Shown: positions 54,456 through 62,766, counted from the stretch's first letter. The stretch: DNA of 64,000 bases from Maricaulis sp. (GCF_017642925.1 NZ_JAEPOL010000003.1:124001-188000); one strand, 5' to 3'. Notes: generated from the sequence alone by a model not told the origin. Numbers and translations: made by a program.

Positions 54456-55289
54456 TCATCGGCGCTCTCCTGCCACGCTAGCCAACGCCGCCTTCAGAAC
54501 CTGAAAGCAAACTTTCGCTGTGTGCTCGTCTGGGGTGAAGCCAGAAACCATCTCTTCATAGGGATGAATGTAATTGCGATAATCGCGCAGCCCGTGGCTG
54601 AATTTCTTCACGTCCGGCTTCAGCACACCGATTTCGCAGGCCACATCTATAAAACTGGCCAGTGTCCAATCTTGGAATTTCTTAACCGTGCCATCATCCG
54701 ATTTTGGAGAAGCATTCGCTCGATTAAAGCTCGCTGGGTTGCTCTGCGCCGCGCCCAGCAAGACTCCCTCAAGAACGCTGCCACAAAGAAAAATGACGGA
54801 TAAGTAGGCGCCCGTTCCTAGCGCGGTGCGTGCTTCTTCAAGGCGTCGTCGGATCACAGAGGCGACGGCCTGTTCTATTGGGAGCTTCTCGATATTCGGT
54901 ATCGAGAACTCTTTGCTGAGAAATTCGCTCTCAGTCTCCGCATTGGTTCGATTGACCGGCTTCCCGCCAAGCCTTGCGACAATGGCCCGCGATTTTTCTA
55001 GGATCGGTTTATCCAGTTCCTGGCCATCAAGTTCGCAACTCGCCTCGTAGGAATCGAGCATCTCATTAAGGACCGTGCCAACCAACTCGTCCGACTCTTG
55101 TTCCCAAAACGCACGAAGCTTCTTCGCTTTGGAGGTTCCGTAGGTCTGATACTTTGGCCCGTGAATATCGATCTTATGTCGCTGAAAAAACTCGCTATAA
55201 GTTGGGTCAGTATAATCCAAAATATAGCCAGGCTGCGTGACGAGAAGCCTTTCAAGGTAACGCTTGTCAATGTCGGTCAGGCTACTCAC
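54456..55289 (-). CDS. Abortive-infection-type protein with C-terminal HEPN-like domain
   Basis: 277 aa. N-terminal part (residues 1-80) has the pattern PGYILDYTDPTYSEFFQRH followed by YGTSKAKKLRAFWEQESDELV, which I recall from N-termini of Abi/HEPN proteins. The C-terminal half (about 150-275) is helical with AYLSVIFLCGSVLEGVLLGAA and the RDYRNYIHP motif, which fits the Rx4-6H active site of HEPN ribonucleases (Arg, six residues, His). It overlaps the methyltransferase stop by 4 nt. A role as RNA-cutting effector or as a structural partner is inferred. Confidence 0.65.
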   Translation of the reverse strand: MSSLTDIDKRYLERLLVTQPGYILDYTDPTYSEFFQRHKIDIHGPKYQTYGTSKAKKLRAFWEQESDELVGTVLNEMLDSYEASCELDGQELDKPILEKSRAIVARLGGKPVNRTNAETESEFLSKEFSIPNIEKLPIEQAVASVIRRRLEEARTALGTGAYLSVIFLCGSVLEGVLLGAAQSNPASFNRANASPKSDDGTVKKFQDWTLASFIDVACEIGVLKPDVKKFSHGLRDYRNYIHPYEEMVSGFTPDEHTAKVCFQVLKAALASVAGERR

Positions 55290-58039
55290 GCAACCTCCTT
55301 CCGACTAGTCATTTTGGTGTAAAGCTCGAACAGTTTTTCGAGCCTCTCAGTGTCATTCTTGAAACGACGCCCGATGTAGATGCGTTCAAGTACTTCATCG
55401 TTACGCTCATGCGCAGCACGCAGGTCGTCAGGCATTTTCTCGGGGTCGTAGAGATCGGCGATGGTCGCGGGGAAATGCGCCTCGCGCGCCAGAAGAATAT
55501 CCTCGGCACAGCGGGTCAGGTCTGCCTTGTTCTTCTCGGTCAGCTTGGGGATAGGGAATGTGTTCCAGCCAAGCGTATTCGAGTAGTTAAAACGTGTCTC
55601 TAGCTTACCGCATACAGCGTCTACCCAAACCCAGTGCAGTCTCGATGCGACTATCGCTAGATTCCAAATCGGCGCGTTGAATATGCCAAAATTCCGATTT
55701 GTTATAATGGTTCCTGGCTGAAGTAGCCCGCAAGGCAAGTAGTCACGACCTTCGGAAGATACCGCGGGCACAACAATGATTTGTTCTGTTCCGTCTTGCC
55801 TTCGCTCATCGAAGCGATGCGGCCAGGCAGCACCTGCTTGGGTGGCCGCTTTTTTGCTCTTTTGACGCATTTCTCGGACGGCAGATATTCTTGAACGAAG
55901 TTTGGGGTGATGAATCGCAACGTCTGCATCTTGGTCTCGCACCCATACGCAGTATCGCATCTTGCCGTTTATGAATTCGTCTGAGCCCACAATTCTTGCT
56001 GTGAATTTTGACTGATCATCCGGGGTTAGATTCAATTGATCGAGCTCGCTTCTGCTCAGCAATAGGTTCCCGCCATCAACCGGTTTGCTTCCAAATGTCA
56101 TCTCGGCCACTCCGAAAAGCGGCTTAGAAGACTTTTGAACAATGACGTTATCTGCGGGGACCAAATACGCATTAATTTGATGGACGCTTTTTCGTTCGAG
56201 CGCACCATCTGGAGACACGGAGAAGAGAACTTTTTGCTCTCTAGTTCTCAATCCAATCCCTACTATGGCGACAGTTACTCCGGCGTTGTGGCTCGCCAAA
56301 TTGGTCCATTTGAACGAAGTATGAGCAAATTTTATCTCATAGCCTTCTCGAAAAATTATAGGCCAAATGATCGGGACATGTTGGCCTTGGCAAATCGAGT
56401 TAGTGGAAACAAACGCTGAAACTGTTGGGGTTCGAAGTCCGTAGTCGACAGCTTTCATGAACCAGCCTGAGACGTAATCGAGAGACTTCCAGCTTGTGGT
56501 CCGGTCTTCAAAGATTGCTGCAAGGTCCGCTTTTTGCTCGGGCGATTGCCATGTCGATCCAAGATATGGTGGGTTTCCACAAATATATGTCTCACCCCCC
56601 TCATTCTCAAAACCTATCTCCGCTTGGTCTAGTGGCGTCTCGAAAAGATCATCCGATGAAATTTTTACACCGGTACCAGTTGGCGGGCATATGCTTAGCC
56701 AATCCAGACGAAGGGCATTGCCGCAAGTGATCCAATTCATGGCGTTGAGCGGTAGGAATTCTTTCAAAGCTTCCTGTTGTCCGCGATGAAGAACGTCACA
56801 TTGGAATTCTGCGATGATAAGTGCAAGGCGCGCGATCTCTGCCGAGAAGTCCCGTAGCTCGATGCCACGAAAGTTCGTAAGCGGGATATCCGTTCGTCGC
56901 TCTTTCTCGCCGCGCCGCTTGTTGATTTCGGCCTCTATCGCACGCATTTCCTTGTAGGCAATCACAAGGAAATTGCCTGAGCCACATGCTGGATCGAAGA
57001 CGCGAATTTTGGCCATTCGGTTTCGCAGATTGAGAAGCTTGCGTGAGTTGTCGCTTGCCTCCTCCAGCTTCTCGCGCAAATCATCCAGAAAGAGGGGATT
57101 AAGCACCTTCAGGATGTTGGGCACGCTCGTGTAGTGCATGCCCAAAGCACCGCGTTCTTCATCATCCGCGACGGCCTGGATCATTGATCCGAAAATGTCA
57201 GGATTGATTTTTTTCCAATCGAGACTGCCGATATGGAAGAAATAGCGCTGCGCGATCCGACTAAAGCGCGGCACGTCGGTCGAGCCAGAAAAGAGGCCGC
57301 CATTCACATACGGGAATTTGTCAGCCCAACGAGGAATCTTAGCGTCGGCGCGTTCCTCAAATTTCGTGTTCATCGAACGAAAAAGTTCGCCAATAACCTC
57401 ATGCGTGTTTGAGGAATCGCGCTCGCTCATTTGCTCGATCGTCGCGGTGAAAAGGTTCTCACCGTCGAAGATGTCGGTGTCTTCCGCAAAGAAACAGAAG
57501 ATCAACCGCGCCATGAAATGGTTCATGTCGTGTCGGCGTTCTTCTGTCCCCCATTCGGGATTGTCTTTCAAAAGCTCGACATAGAGCCGGTTCAGACGAC
57601 TGGTGGCCTTAATGTCGAAGGCGTTTTCGCGGATTTGCTTGACGGTCGAGATACCCGCCAGCGAGAGAAAGAAGCCGAAATGGTCGGGGAAATCCTTGTA
57701 GGCGCAGGCGACGGTCTCGCCTCCAATCAGGTCTTCCGCCTCGAACTCGTTGCCATCGGTCGCCAGCACATACTTGGCTTTGGCCTTTGTCGTCGCAGGG
57801 CTTTCCTTCAACGCGCGAAGCGTCTCTGTCACCGCGCCAGGATTACAGACCTTGATATGGATGTTGTTGGTTTGAAGAACGCCGCCTTGGTCGGACTTGT
57901 TCGATGCGCCAGAGCGAAGCTTCTTGATCGTTGTGGCTTTGTTGCCGAATGCTTCAAGGAACGCGAAGGGAAACTCCTGCGGCTCAAATGGCTGCTCAGC
58001 TAGCTCCGAAATAGCTTCTTCAATTTCAACTGCGTTCAC
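55286..58039 (-). CDS. MmeI-like class I DNA adenine methyltransferase (restriction-modification type)
   Basis: 917 aa. SAM-binding motif I FDPACGSGNF (residues 348-357) and catalytic motif IV NPPYLG (489-494) mark an N6-adenine methyltransferase. An N-terminal helical region (about 150-340) precedes them, and a long target-recognition/C-terminal part (about 640-910) follows, the layout of MmeI/type IIL enzymes. In type IIL enzymes the N-terminus is a PD-(D/E)xK nuclease; I do not see a convincing DxExK motif here, so cutting may be delegated to the GIY-YIG protein. The start lies within the RHH gene (14-nt overlap). Confidence 0.85.
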   Translation of the reverse strand: MNAVEIEEAISELAEQPFEPQEFPFAFLEAFGNKATTIKKLRSGASNKSDQGGVLQTNNIHIKVCNPGAVTETLRALKESPATTKAKAKYVLATDGNEFEAEDLIGGETVACAYKDFPDHFGFFLSLAGISTVKQIRENAFDIKATSRLNRLYVELLKDNPEWGTEERRHDMNHFMARLIFCFFAEDTDIFDGENLFTATIEQMSERDSSNTHEVIGELFRSMNTKFEERADAKIPRWADKFPYVNGGLFSGSTDVPRFSRIAQRYFFHIGSLDWKKINPDIFGSMIQAVADDEERGALGMHYTSVPNILKVLNPLFLDDLREKLEEASDNSRKLLNLRNRMAKIRVFDPACGSGNFLVIAYKEMRAIEAEINKRRGEKERRTDIPLTNFRGIELRDFSAEIARLALIIAEFQCDVLHRGQQEALKEFLPLNAMNWITCGNALRLDWLSICPPTGTGVKISSDDLFETPLDQAEIGFENEGGETYICGNPPYLGSTWQSPEQKADLAAIFEDRTTSWKSLDYVSGWFMKAVDYGLRTPTVSAFVSTNSICQGQHVPIIWPIIFREGYEIKFAHTSFKWTNLASHNAGVTVAIVGIGLRTREQKVLFSVSPDGALERKSVHQINAYLVPADNVIVQKSSKPLFGVAEMTFGSKPVDGGNLLLSRSELDQLNLTPDDQSKFTARIVGSDEFINGKMRYCVWVRDQDADVAIHHPKLRSRISAVREMRQKSKKAATQAGAAWPHRFDERRQDGTEQIIVVPAVSSEGRDYLPCGLLQPGTIITNRNFGIFNAPIWNLAIVASRLHWVWVDAVCGKLETRFNYSNTLGWNTFPIPKLTEKNKADLTRCAEDILLAREAHFPATIADLYDPEKMPDDLRAAHERNDEVLERIYIGRRFKNDTERLEKLFELYTKMTSRKEVA

Positions 58040-58211
58040 GGTCGGACGTATCCTTGTTGTCTTGTTCTTCGTCGTGATCCCGGATGTGCGCCCGCATATA
58101 GTCCCGAAGGACTTGCGCAGCTGGGCGATCCTGCGCGCGACAGACTTCTATGAATTTTTCACGGAGGTCTCGTTCCACGCGGATACGGAAACCGGAATCT
58201 TTTCCCGACAT
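58026..58211 (-). CDS. Ribbon-helix-helix (CopG-like) regulator heading the defence operon
   Basis: 61 aa: GFRIRVERDLREKFIEVCRAQ and AAQVLRDYMRAHIRDH give the beta-strand and two helices of an RHH DNA-binding domain; the acidic/basic tail is disordered. It is the first gene, its 3' end overlapping the methyltransferase start by 14 nt. No Shine-Dalgarno is visible before the ATG, and the promoter spacing predicts transcription starting at or next to the start codon, so the mRNA may be leaderless. Most likely an autorepressor controlling methyltransferase and restriction gene levels. Confidence 0.75.
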   Translation of the reverse strand: MSGKDSGFRIRVERDLREKFIEVCRAQDRPAAQVLRDYMRAHIRDHDEEQDNKDTSDRERS

Positions 58212-58217
58212 CTAGAA

Positions 58218-58246
58218 AGTGTATCCATTGTGGTCACGATTGTGAA
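58218..58246 (-). promoter_or_regulatory. Promoter of the defence operon with embedded direct repeats
   Basis: On the minus strand TTCACA (complement of 58241-58246), 17 bp, then TACACT (complement of 58218-58223). The spacer and -35 region contain two copies of CACAAT (complements at 58227-58232 and 58239-58244) exactly 12 bp apart, a plausible operator for the RHH protein encoded immediately downstream. Confidence 0.6.
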
Positions 58247-58750
58247 GAGCAAATACAACTTAATGTAGCGCCTCATATCCTCGCGTTGATAGCAAAGGTT
58301 TGAACATACCGGGAAAAGGTTATGTGGGTTTCAAGGGGCGCGAAAGCCCTTTGATCGATGGGTGCAGGGAGAGCTTAATTCTCACCTGCGAGTAGTTCAG
58401 CGGCGATACGCTGACGGCATCCAAACGGCGCACGGTTGGTCTCGATGAAGTCGGCTCCATGACATGGCCATGGGGGTATCGGGGGAGCTTGGAGGCTCCC
58501 TTGATCTGCGATCGAACGGCAGGCTGTTCGGACATGGGGAGGTGTCGGAGGGGAGAGGTCATTCTCCGCCTCTGATGAGGGATCAATCGGCGATACGATT
58601 GGATGGTGCTGAGTAGGTTCAATACCTGGTCAGTGCCAAGGCTTGGGGTATCCAACAGGGGGCGCAGCAGCCCCTTTGGCAAGGTCGGCGTTGTAGTACA
58701 ACGCACACCTTGCGCGTCAAGAAACGCGTCAGATAGGATAAGAGGGTCTT
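58247..58750. other. Non-coding block with at least seven hairpins, in two or three similar modules
   Basis: No credible gene. Hairpins seen by eye: 58331-58354 (9 bp, loop GCGAAA), 58364-58389 (9 bp with a bulge), 58397-58414, 58483-58500, 58513-58530, 58545-58575 (12 bp with a bulge), 58584-58601, 58659-58674 and 58679-58713 (two 7-bp stems, one inside the other). The two hairpins at 58397 and 58584 share CGGCGATACG around the loop but have different, still complementary outer arms. Candidate structured RNA, or a cluster of palindromic extragenic repeats. The sense strand is not determined. Confidence 0.45.
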
Positions 58751-59398
58751 TTAACGCTCATGGTCACCGCGCTCTGTTCGCTTTAAGGCTATTTGATGCC
58801 GCAGCCTTACACGTTCATTCTCTATAATGAGGTCGCGAATACAGGCGCTTATTGGGGCATATTCGGCAACATTTGAGGCACGTGACGCTTCTATCCATTT
58901 TTGCTTATGCATGCGCCGTAAATCAATACTATGCCCTGCTTGGGCGGCAAGTTGCTTGAGATACTGTGTTTGGGTGCGACCATTGCCTTCGCGAAAAGGG
59001 TGAAGATGATTTACGTCCCCTAGAATGATGCCAGCCTTATCCGCGAAAGCATCGGCACTCAGCCCTTTTAGTCTGTTTTGTTCGCACAGCCTGCGATGTA
59101 TGTCCGCCATACCGGATTCGAGCCGCTCTTTAGGCATGAACCAATGACCGCCTTTGCCTATATCAACCTGCCGTAATTGGCCTGCCCATTCGTATAGGTC
59201 TTGGAACAAGTGGCGATGAATGGCCTGCAAGTGCTGAAGGTCGAAATTTCCCGTGGGAGAGCCCTCACGGATTCGCATAACAACAAGACGGCGTTCTGCC
59301 TTATTCAGGCTGTCGGTATCGCGTAGATTCAGCTTGTTCTTAAGAATGTCGCTATCGGGATAGCGATAGAGCGCCTTGTCGCGCGTTTCGTTGTTCAT
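58751..59398 (-). CDS. fic: Fic-domain toxin (VbhT-like AMP transferase)
   Basis: 215 aa. The complete Fic active-site motif HPFREGNGR (residues 133-141) predicts AMPylation of target proteins. The conserved N-terminal segment NFDLQHLQAIHRHLFQDLYEW (about 51-71) and the flap region near GGHWFMP are present. Known targets of VbhT-type toxins include DNA gyrase and topoisomerase IV. Overlaps the antitoxin gene by 4 nt. Member of the mobile-element cargo; stabilises the element by addiction. Confidence 0.93.
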   Translation of the reverse strand: MNNETRDKALYRYPDSDILKNKLNLRDTDSLNKAERRLVVMRIREGSPTGNFDLQHLQAIHRHLFQDLYEWAGQLRQVDIGKGGHWFMPKERLESGMADIHRRLCEQNRLKGLSADAFADKAGIILGDVNHLHPFREGNGRTQTQYLKQLAAQAGHSIDLRRMHKQKWIEASRASNVAEYAPISACIRDLIIENERVRLRHQIALKRTERGDHER

Positions 59399-59613
59399 TT
59401 ATCCGTGAAATGGGACGCATTCCCGGTGAGTTCAGCAATGATGCGCGCGCGTTGCTCATCGTCACTTATGCCGTCCCGATCAAATTGCGCAAAAAGCGCG
59501 TAGTCTTCTGCTGTAAAGGGGTTTTCTTCAACAGCTTGCATATGCACCGCTTCCTCAAAGCGCTCACGCGCTTCTTTTGCAGCAATCAATTCAGACTCTG
59601 ATGAATTACTCAT
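59395..59613 (-). CDS. VbhA-like antitoxin of the Fic toxin
   Basis: 72 aa. The segment ARERFEEAVHMQAVEENPFT followed by EDYALFAQFDRDGISDDEQRARI matches the VbhA antitoxin fold, an inhibitory helix followed by a helix pair. The class I inhibition motif (S/TxxxEG/N) appears as the loosely matching VHMQAVEEN with the final Glu-Asn; the Ser/Thr is not clear. It blocks ATP binding by the Fic protein encoded just downstream (ATGA overlap). Confidence 0.8.
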   Translation of the reverse strand: MSNSSESELIAAKEARERFEEAVHMQAVEENPFTAEDYALFAQFDRDGISDDEQRARIIAELTGNASHFTDK

Positions 59614-59756
59614 TTGATAATCTTACCACAAACTTCCTCTGATTGCACGGTTTAGTCCGTATACCTATGAGAGATTATTTCGCTTCAAGCTTGGTTCTAC
59701 TGCACTTTTGACGATTTCCGTGCTACGTCGATTCCCATCGAGACGTGGAGTGCGAT

Positions 59757-60155
59757 GTGTCTGATAGCTGGGATGAGAAACACGCCCGGAACGAAGGAGC
59801 GGCGAAAAATGCCTTCGAAGAGAAGGCTTCGGACGCTCCAAAAGAGGAGCCGTCGAGCGACCTTTTGAAAGCGCTCGAAGGGCTCAATGACCGGCGATCG
59901 GGAGTCCCAGACCGCCGGAACTCTGACATTCACCGCATTGCACAAGAGCTGGATGACGAGGCTCAAAAGGAAGAAGAAGCCGAACTTCCCGAACTGGAAA
60001 AGCCGCGTCCCAGACCACCTTCGTTGAGCCTGGGCGGTGAAACTATCCGGCCAGCTCCAAAGTATGCCGCGCCTGAACGCGATGAAGCTGCACGCGATCG
60101 TATGCGGGCTCTTTTGCAACGCGGCAAAGAGCAGGATCGAGAACGCGACCGTTAG
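59757..60155 (+). CDS. Hypothetical charged protein upstream of the coupling protein
   Basis: 132 aa from GTG 59757, with GGAG at 59747-59750 (a GTG at 59745 in the same frame is an alternative). Very acidic/basic, low hydrophobicity, probably disordered: LLKALEGLNDRRSGVPDRR near the middle, ending DRMRALLQRGKEQDRERDR. I do not recognise it. It lies 120 bp before the VirD4-like gene in the same direction and divergent from the Fic/antitoxin genes; a conjugation-associated accessory role is plausible. Confidence 0.55.
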   Translation: MSDSWDEKHARNEGAAKNAFEEKASDAPKEEPSSDLLKALEGLNDRRSGVPDRRNSDIHRIAQELDDEAQKEEEAELPELEKPRPRPPSLSLGGETIRPAPKYAAPERDEAARDRMRALLQRGKEQDRERDR

Positions 60156-60275
60156 TGAAAAAATCTGCGGGCCTTGGCGGCTAATTTCGCAAAACGGGCG
60201 AATTGGTTAACTTTCAATAATAAACGGCACTCACACACGTTGACAGTTTTTCAACGTAAGAGGAGTGCCCAAACG

Positions 60276-62363
60276 ATGGACCCAATAGTTTCGTGGTTCC
60301 GCTCTCTATGGGACGGCATACACGGTTTTATCGACCCAGAACGAGCGAAACAGCTTCGCGCAAAAAGAGCGACGGAAGCGTACCTTCGGAGCAAGCCAGG
60401 ATCAAAATCATCTCCTGAGCAACAGCTAAAGGCCAAGCCAGACAGCAAGCCGTTTCTCAAATGGCTCGCGTGGGCCGCGCTCGCTGTCTTCGGTGTAGCC
60501 GTCACCGTGGCCGTCGTGAGCTTTGGTTTCAGCGGCGAAGAAAGCGGCGGCAGCCAAGTTCAATATGATGCCTATGGCATGCCAATCGGTGGCGGCGATC
60601 TTGGCGCTGCAATGAACCCAATGCGCGGCCTGACCTTGAGCAGCCTCATGGGCGGATTCGTGCTCGGGGTTGGATTGGTCGCAATCCTCGCCTTTTGGCG
60701 TTGGGTTGTTCACAAACATGGATGGGTGGCGCTCATTGTTCTGTGCGCGTTGCTCGTGCTCATCGGAGACACAAGTGACTCTGCATCGACAACATCCATG
60801 GCGTCGATGCTGGCCTTCATCACTGGCTTTAGCGCAGGCATTGCCCTGGCGGCGAAGTTTCTTCTCGTCATCAGACCGCCTACGGAAATCCCGGACATCT
60901 TTGGTTCGTCACGGTGGGCAACTTTCGATGACATCACAGATGCCGACCTAATTGGTTCAATGGATAAGGGAGACGGTCTTTTCCTCGGCAAAGAGCAAGA
61001 AAAAGGCATCCCACTCGTCTATCGAGGCGACATGCACGCATTGACAGTCGCACCAACGCGAACGGGTAAAGGCGCTGCTGCCATTATTCCGAACCTTCTC
61101 CGGTCAAAAGGCTCCATTCTCGTCATTGATCCCAAAGGCGAGAATGCGCGGCGTACGGCAGAAAAGCGTGCTGCGATGGGGCACAACATCAAGATTGTAG
61201 ACCCGTGGGGCATAGCACAAGAAGCCGATAAATTTGGCCCTGAGGCCGATGCGGGCTTCCATGCCCATTTCAATCCTTTGGACGCTCTTCACGCAGATGA
61301 TCCAGACCTTGGGTCGGACGCGATGCAACTCGCGGATGCGCTTGTTGTCTCAACCGACAAGGAGCCATTTTGGAGCGACGAGGCCAAAGCGCTGATTGCT
61401 GGTTTCATCCTCTATGTCGTTGTTGATCCCGAAGAAGAGGGCAACCGAACGCTTGGCCGAGTCCGGGATATTCTGTCGCTGCCTCCGGCTGCGGATACTG
61501 AAGATGAGAATCTTCCTGGCACAATGGATGAGATTTTGATGCGGATGGCGGTCTCGCCTCATCCGCTGGTGAGCGCCGCTGCTTTCCGCATTGCTCAAAA
61601 GGCAGAGAAGGAACGCTCTGGTGTGATCTCCTCGGCGCAATCGAACACGCATTTTCTCGATAGCCCGAAAATTCGTGACAGCCTGGCCAAGTCAGACTTC
61701 CGCTTCTCCGATCTCAAAACCGCCGATGCGCCGACGACGATTTATCTGGTGCTGCCGCTCGATCGTCTCTCGACGTTCAATCGCTGGCTTCGGTTGATGA
61801 TCTCAAGCGCCATGATCGATCTGACCCGCACCCCTGCGAAGTCGGACGCTGAGCCGGTGCGCGTTATTCTGGATGAGTTTGCAGCCCTCGAAAGGCTCAA
61901 GATTATTGAGACGGCCTTCGGGACGATGGCGGGCCTCGGTGTGCAGCTCTGGGCGGTTACGCAAGACCTCTCCCAGCTCATGCGCCTGTATGGCGATAAG
62001 GGCTGGCAGACATTCGTCAGCAATGCGGGCGTGTTTCAGTATTTTGGAAGCCGCGACTATGAGACGGCGAAATACGCGGAACATTTGACCGGCATGACGA
62101 CAATGAAAAAGCGGTCCATCAGCTTCGGATCGTCCTCATCGGCAACCACGTCTTACCCGAGTAGCTCATCCACTACGGGCCATTCGAAAACTATCTCGTA
62201 CGATGATGTGCAGCGTCCGCTGGCTTATGCAGATGAGATGATGACTCTTCACCGCGATTTGCAGATTCTCTTCGTGGAGAACAACTATCCAATCATCGCT
62301 CGAAAACACTGGTGGTTTCGTCATGTGCAGGCCAGCAAGCCTGTGAAACCTAAATCCTCATAG
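60276..62363 (+). CDS. VirD4/TraG-type type IV coupling protein
   Basis: 695 aa. Four hydrophobic segments in the first 200 residues (FLKWLAWAALAVFGVAVTVA; SLMGGFVLGVGLVAILAF; VALIVLCALLVLIG; FITGFSAGIALAAKFLLVI), then the ATPase with Walker A VAPTRTGKGAA and ILVIDPKGEN, and Walker B VRVILDEFAAL; QDLSQLMRLYGDKGW and YFGSRDYETAKY are typical of TraG/VirD4. The start MDPIVSWF is supported by AGGAG 10 nt upstream; the frame is open to 60174. It hands relaxase-bound DNA to a type IV secretion channel; no channel genes are in the window. Confidence 0.94.
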   Translation: MDPIVSWFRSLWDGIHGFIDPERAKQLRAKRATEAYLRSKPGSKSSPEQQLKAKPDSKPFLKWLAWAALAVFGVAVTVAVVSFGFSGEESGGSQVQYDAYGMPIGGGDLGAAMNPMRGLTLSSLMGGFVLGVGLVAILAFWRWVVHKHGWVALIVLCALLVLIGDTSDSASTTSMASMLAFITGFSAGIALAAKFLLVIRPPTEIPDIFGSSRWATFDDITDADLIGSMDKGDGLFLGKEQEKGIPLVYRGDMHALTVAPTRTGKGAAAIIPNLLRSKGSILVIDPKGENARRTAEKRAAMGHNIKIVDPWGIAQEADKFGPEADAGFHAHFNPLDALHADDPDLGSDAMQLADALVVSTDKEPFWSDEAKALIAGFILYVVVDPEEEGNRTLGRVRDILSLPPAADTEDENLPGTMDEILMRMAVSPHPLVSAAAFRIAQKAEKERSGVISSAQSNTHFLDSPKIRDSLAKSDFRFSDLKTADAPTTIYLVLPLDRLSTFNRWLRLMISSAMIDLTRTPAKSDAEPVRVILDEFAALERLKIIETAFGTMAGLGVQLWAVTQDLSQLMRLYGDKGWQTFVSNAGVFQYFGSRDYETAKYAEHLTGMTTMKKRSISFGSSSSATTSYPSSSSTTGHSKTISYDDVQRPLAYADEMMTLHRDLQILFVENNYPIIARKHWWFRHVQASKPVKPKSS

Positions 62364-62496
62364 CATCGCAGCCTTTACGGATACGCGGCGCTGAACCGAA
62401 CCGATCGACACCCATTGCCTGAAAATTGTGTGGCGGGACAGGCGAGGTGCTCGAACGGTTCGGTCGCCGCAATTACAAACGTAAAGGAGCGACGCG

Positions 62497-62697
62497 ATGT
62501 CTCTTCAAATCATTTCAAAGGCGGAAGCTGCCCGCATGCCGATAGCGCAGCTTCGAGCGCTGCATCAATTGCTCGCTGAAGAGCTGGCAAATAGCGAATG
62601 CGATTCAGAGCTTGCTCAAGCGATTGCGCACAATCTGCATATCGTCATCAACGAGCTTAGTGCTCGAAATCGGCTGAGCCGTCTGCCACGGCTTTAG
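62497..62697 (+). CDS. Hypothetical 66-aa helical protein downstream of the coupling protein
   Basis: MSLQIISKAEAARMPIAQLR followed by an Ala/Leu/Glu helical stretch and a basic end (RNRLSRLPRL). AAAGGAG lies correctly before the ATG. Not recognised; the size and position suggest a small element-encoded accessory protein. The 130 bp between it and the coupling-protein gene contain an ACCGAACCG / CGGTTCGGT inverted pair (62395-62403, 62456-62464). Confidence 0.6.
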   Translation: MSLQIISKAEAARMPIAQLRALHQLLAEELANSECDSELAQAIAHNLHIVINELSARNRLSRLPRL

Positions 62698-62766
62698 CTG
62701 CTCTTTCGATTGGGTCGCCCGGCAGAGAGCGGGGCGACCTGGTAGCATGGGCCTCAAGTCAGACTC

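Noticed and set aside
54200..54803. Plus-strand frames at the helicase/HEPN-like gene junction
   Set aside because: Antisense to two coupled genes and without plausible composition.
58320..58706. 128-residue minus-strand frame in the hairpin block
   Set aside because: Ser/Pro/Arg/Leu composition, interrupted by many hairpins, no ribosome-binding site; the region reads as non-coding.
58247..58750. CRISPR array or retron RNA
   Set aside because: Repeats are hairpin modules of unequal length without regular spacers, and there is no reverse transcriptase or cas gene nearby.
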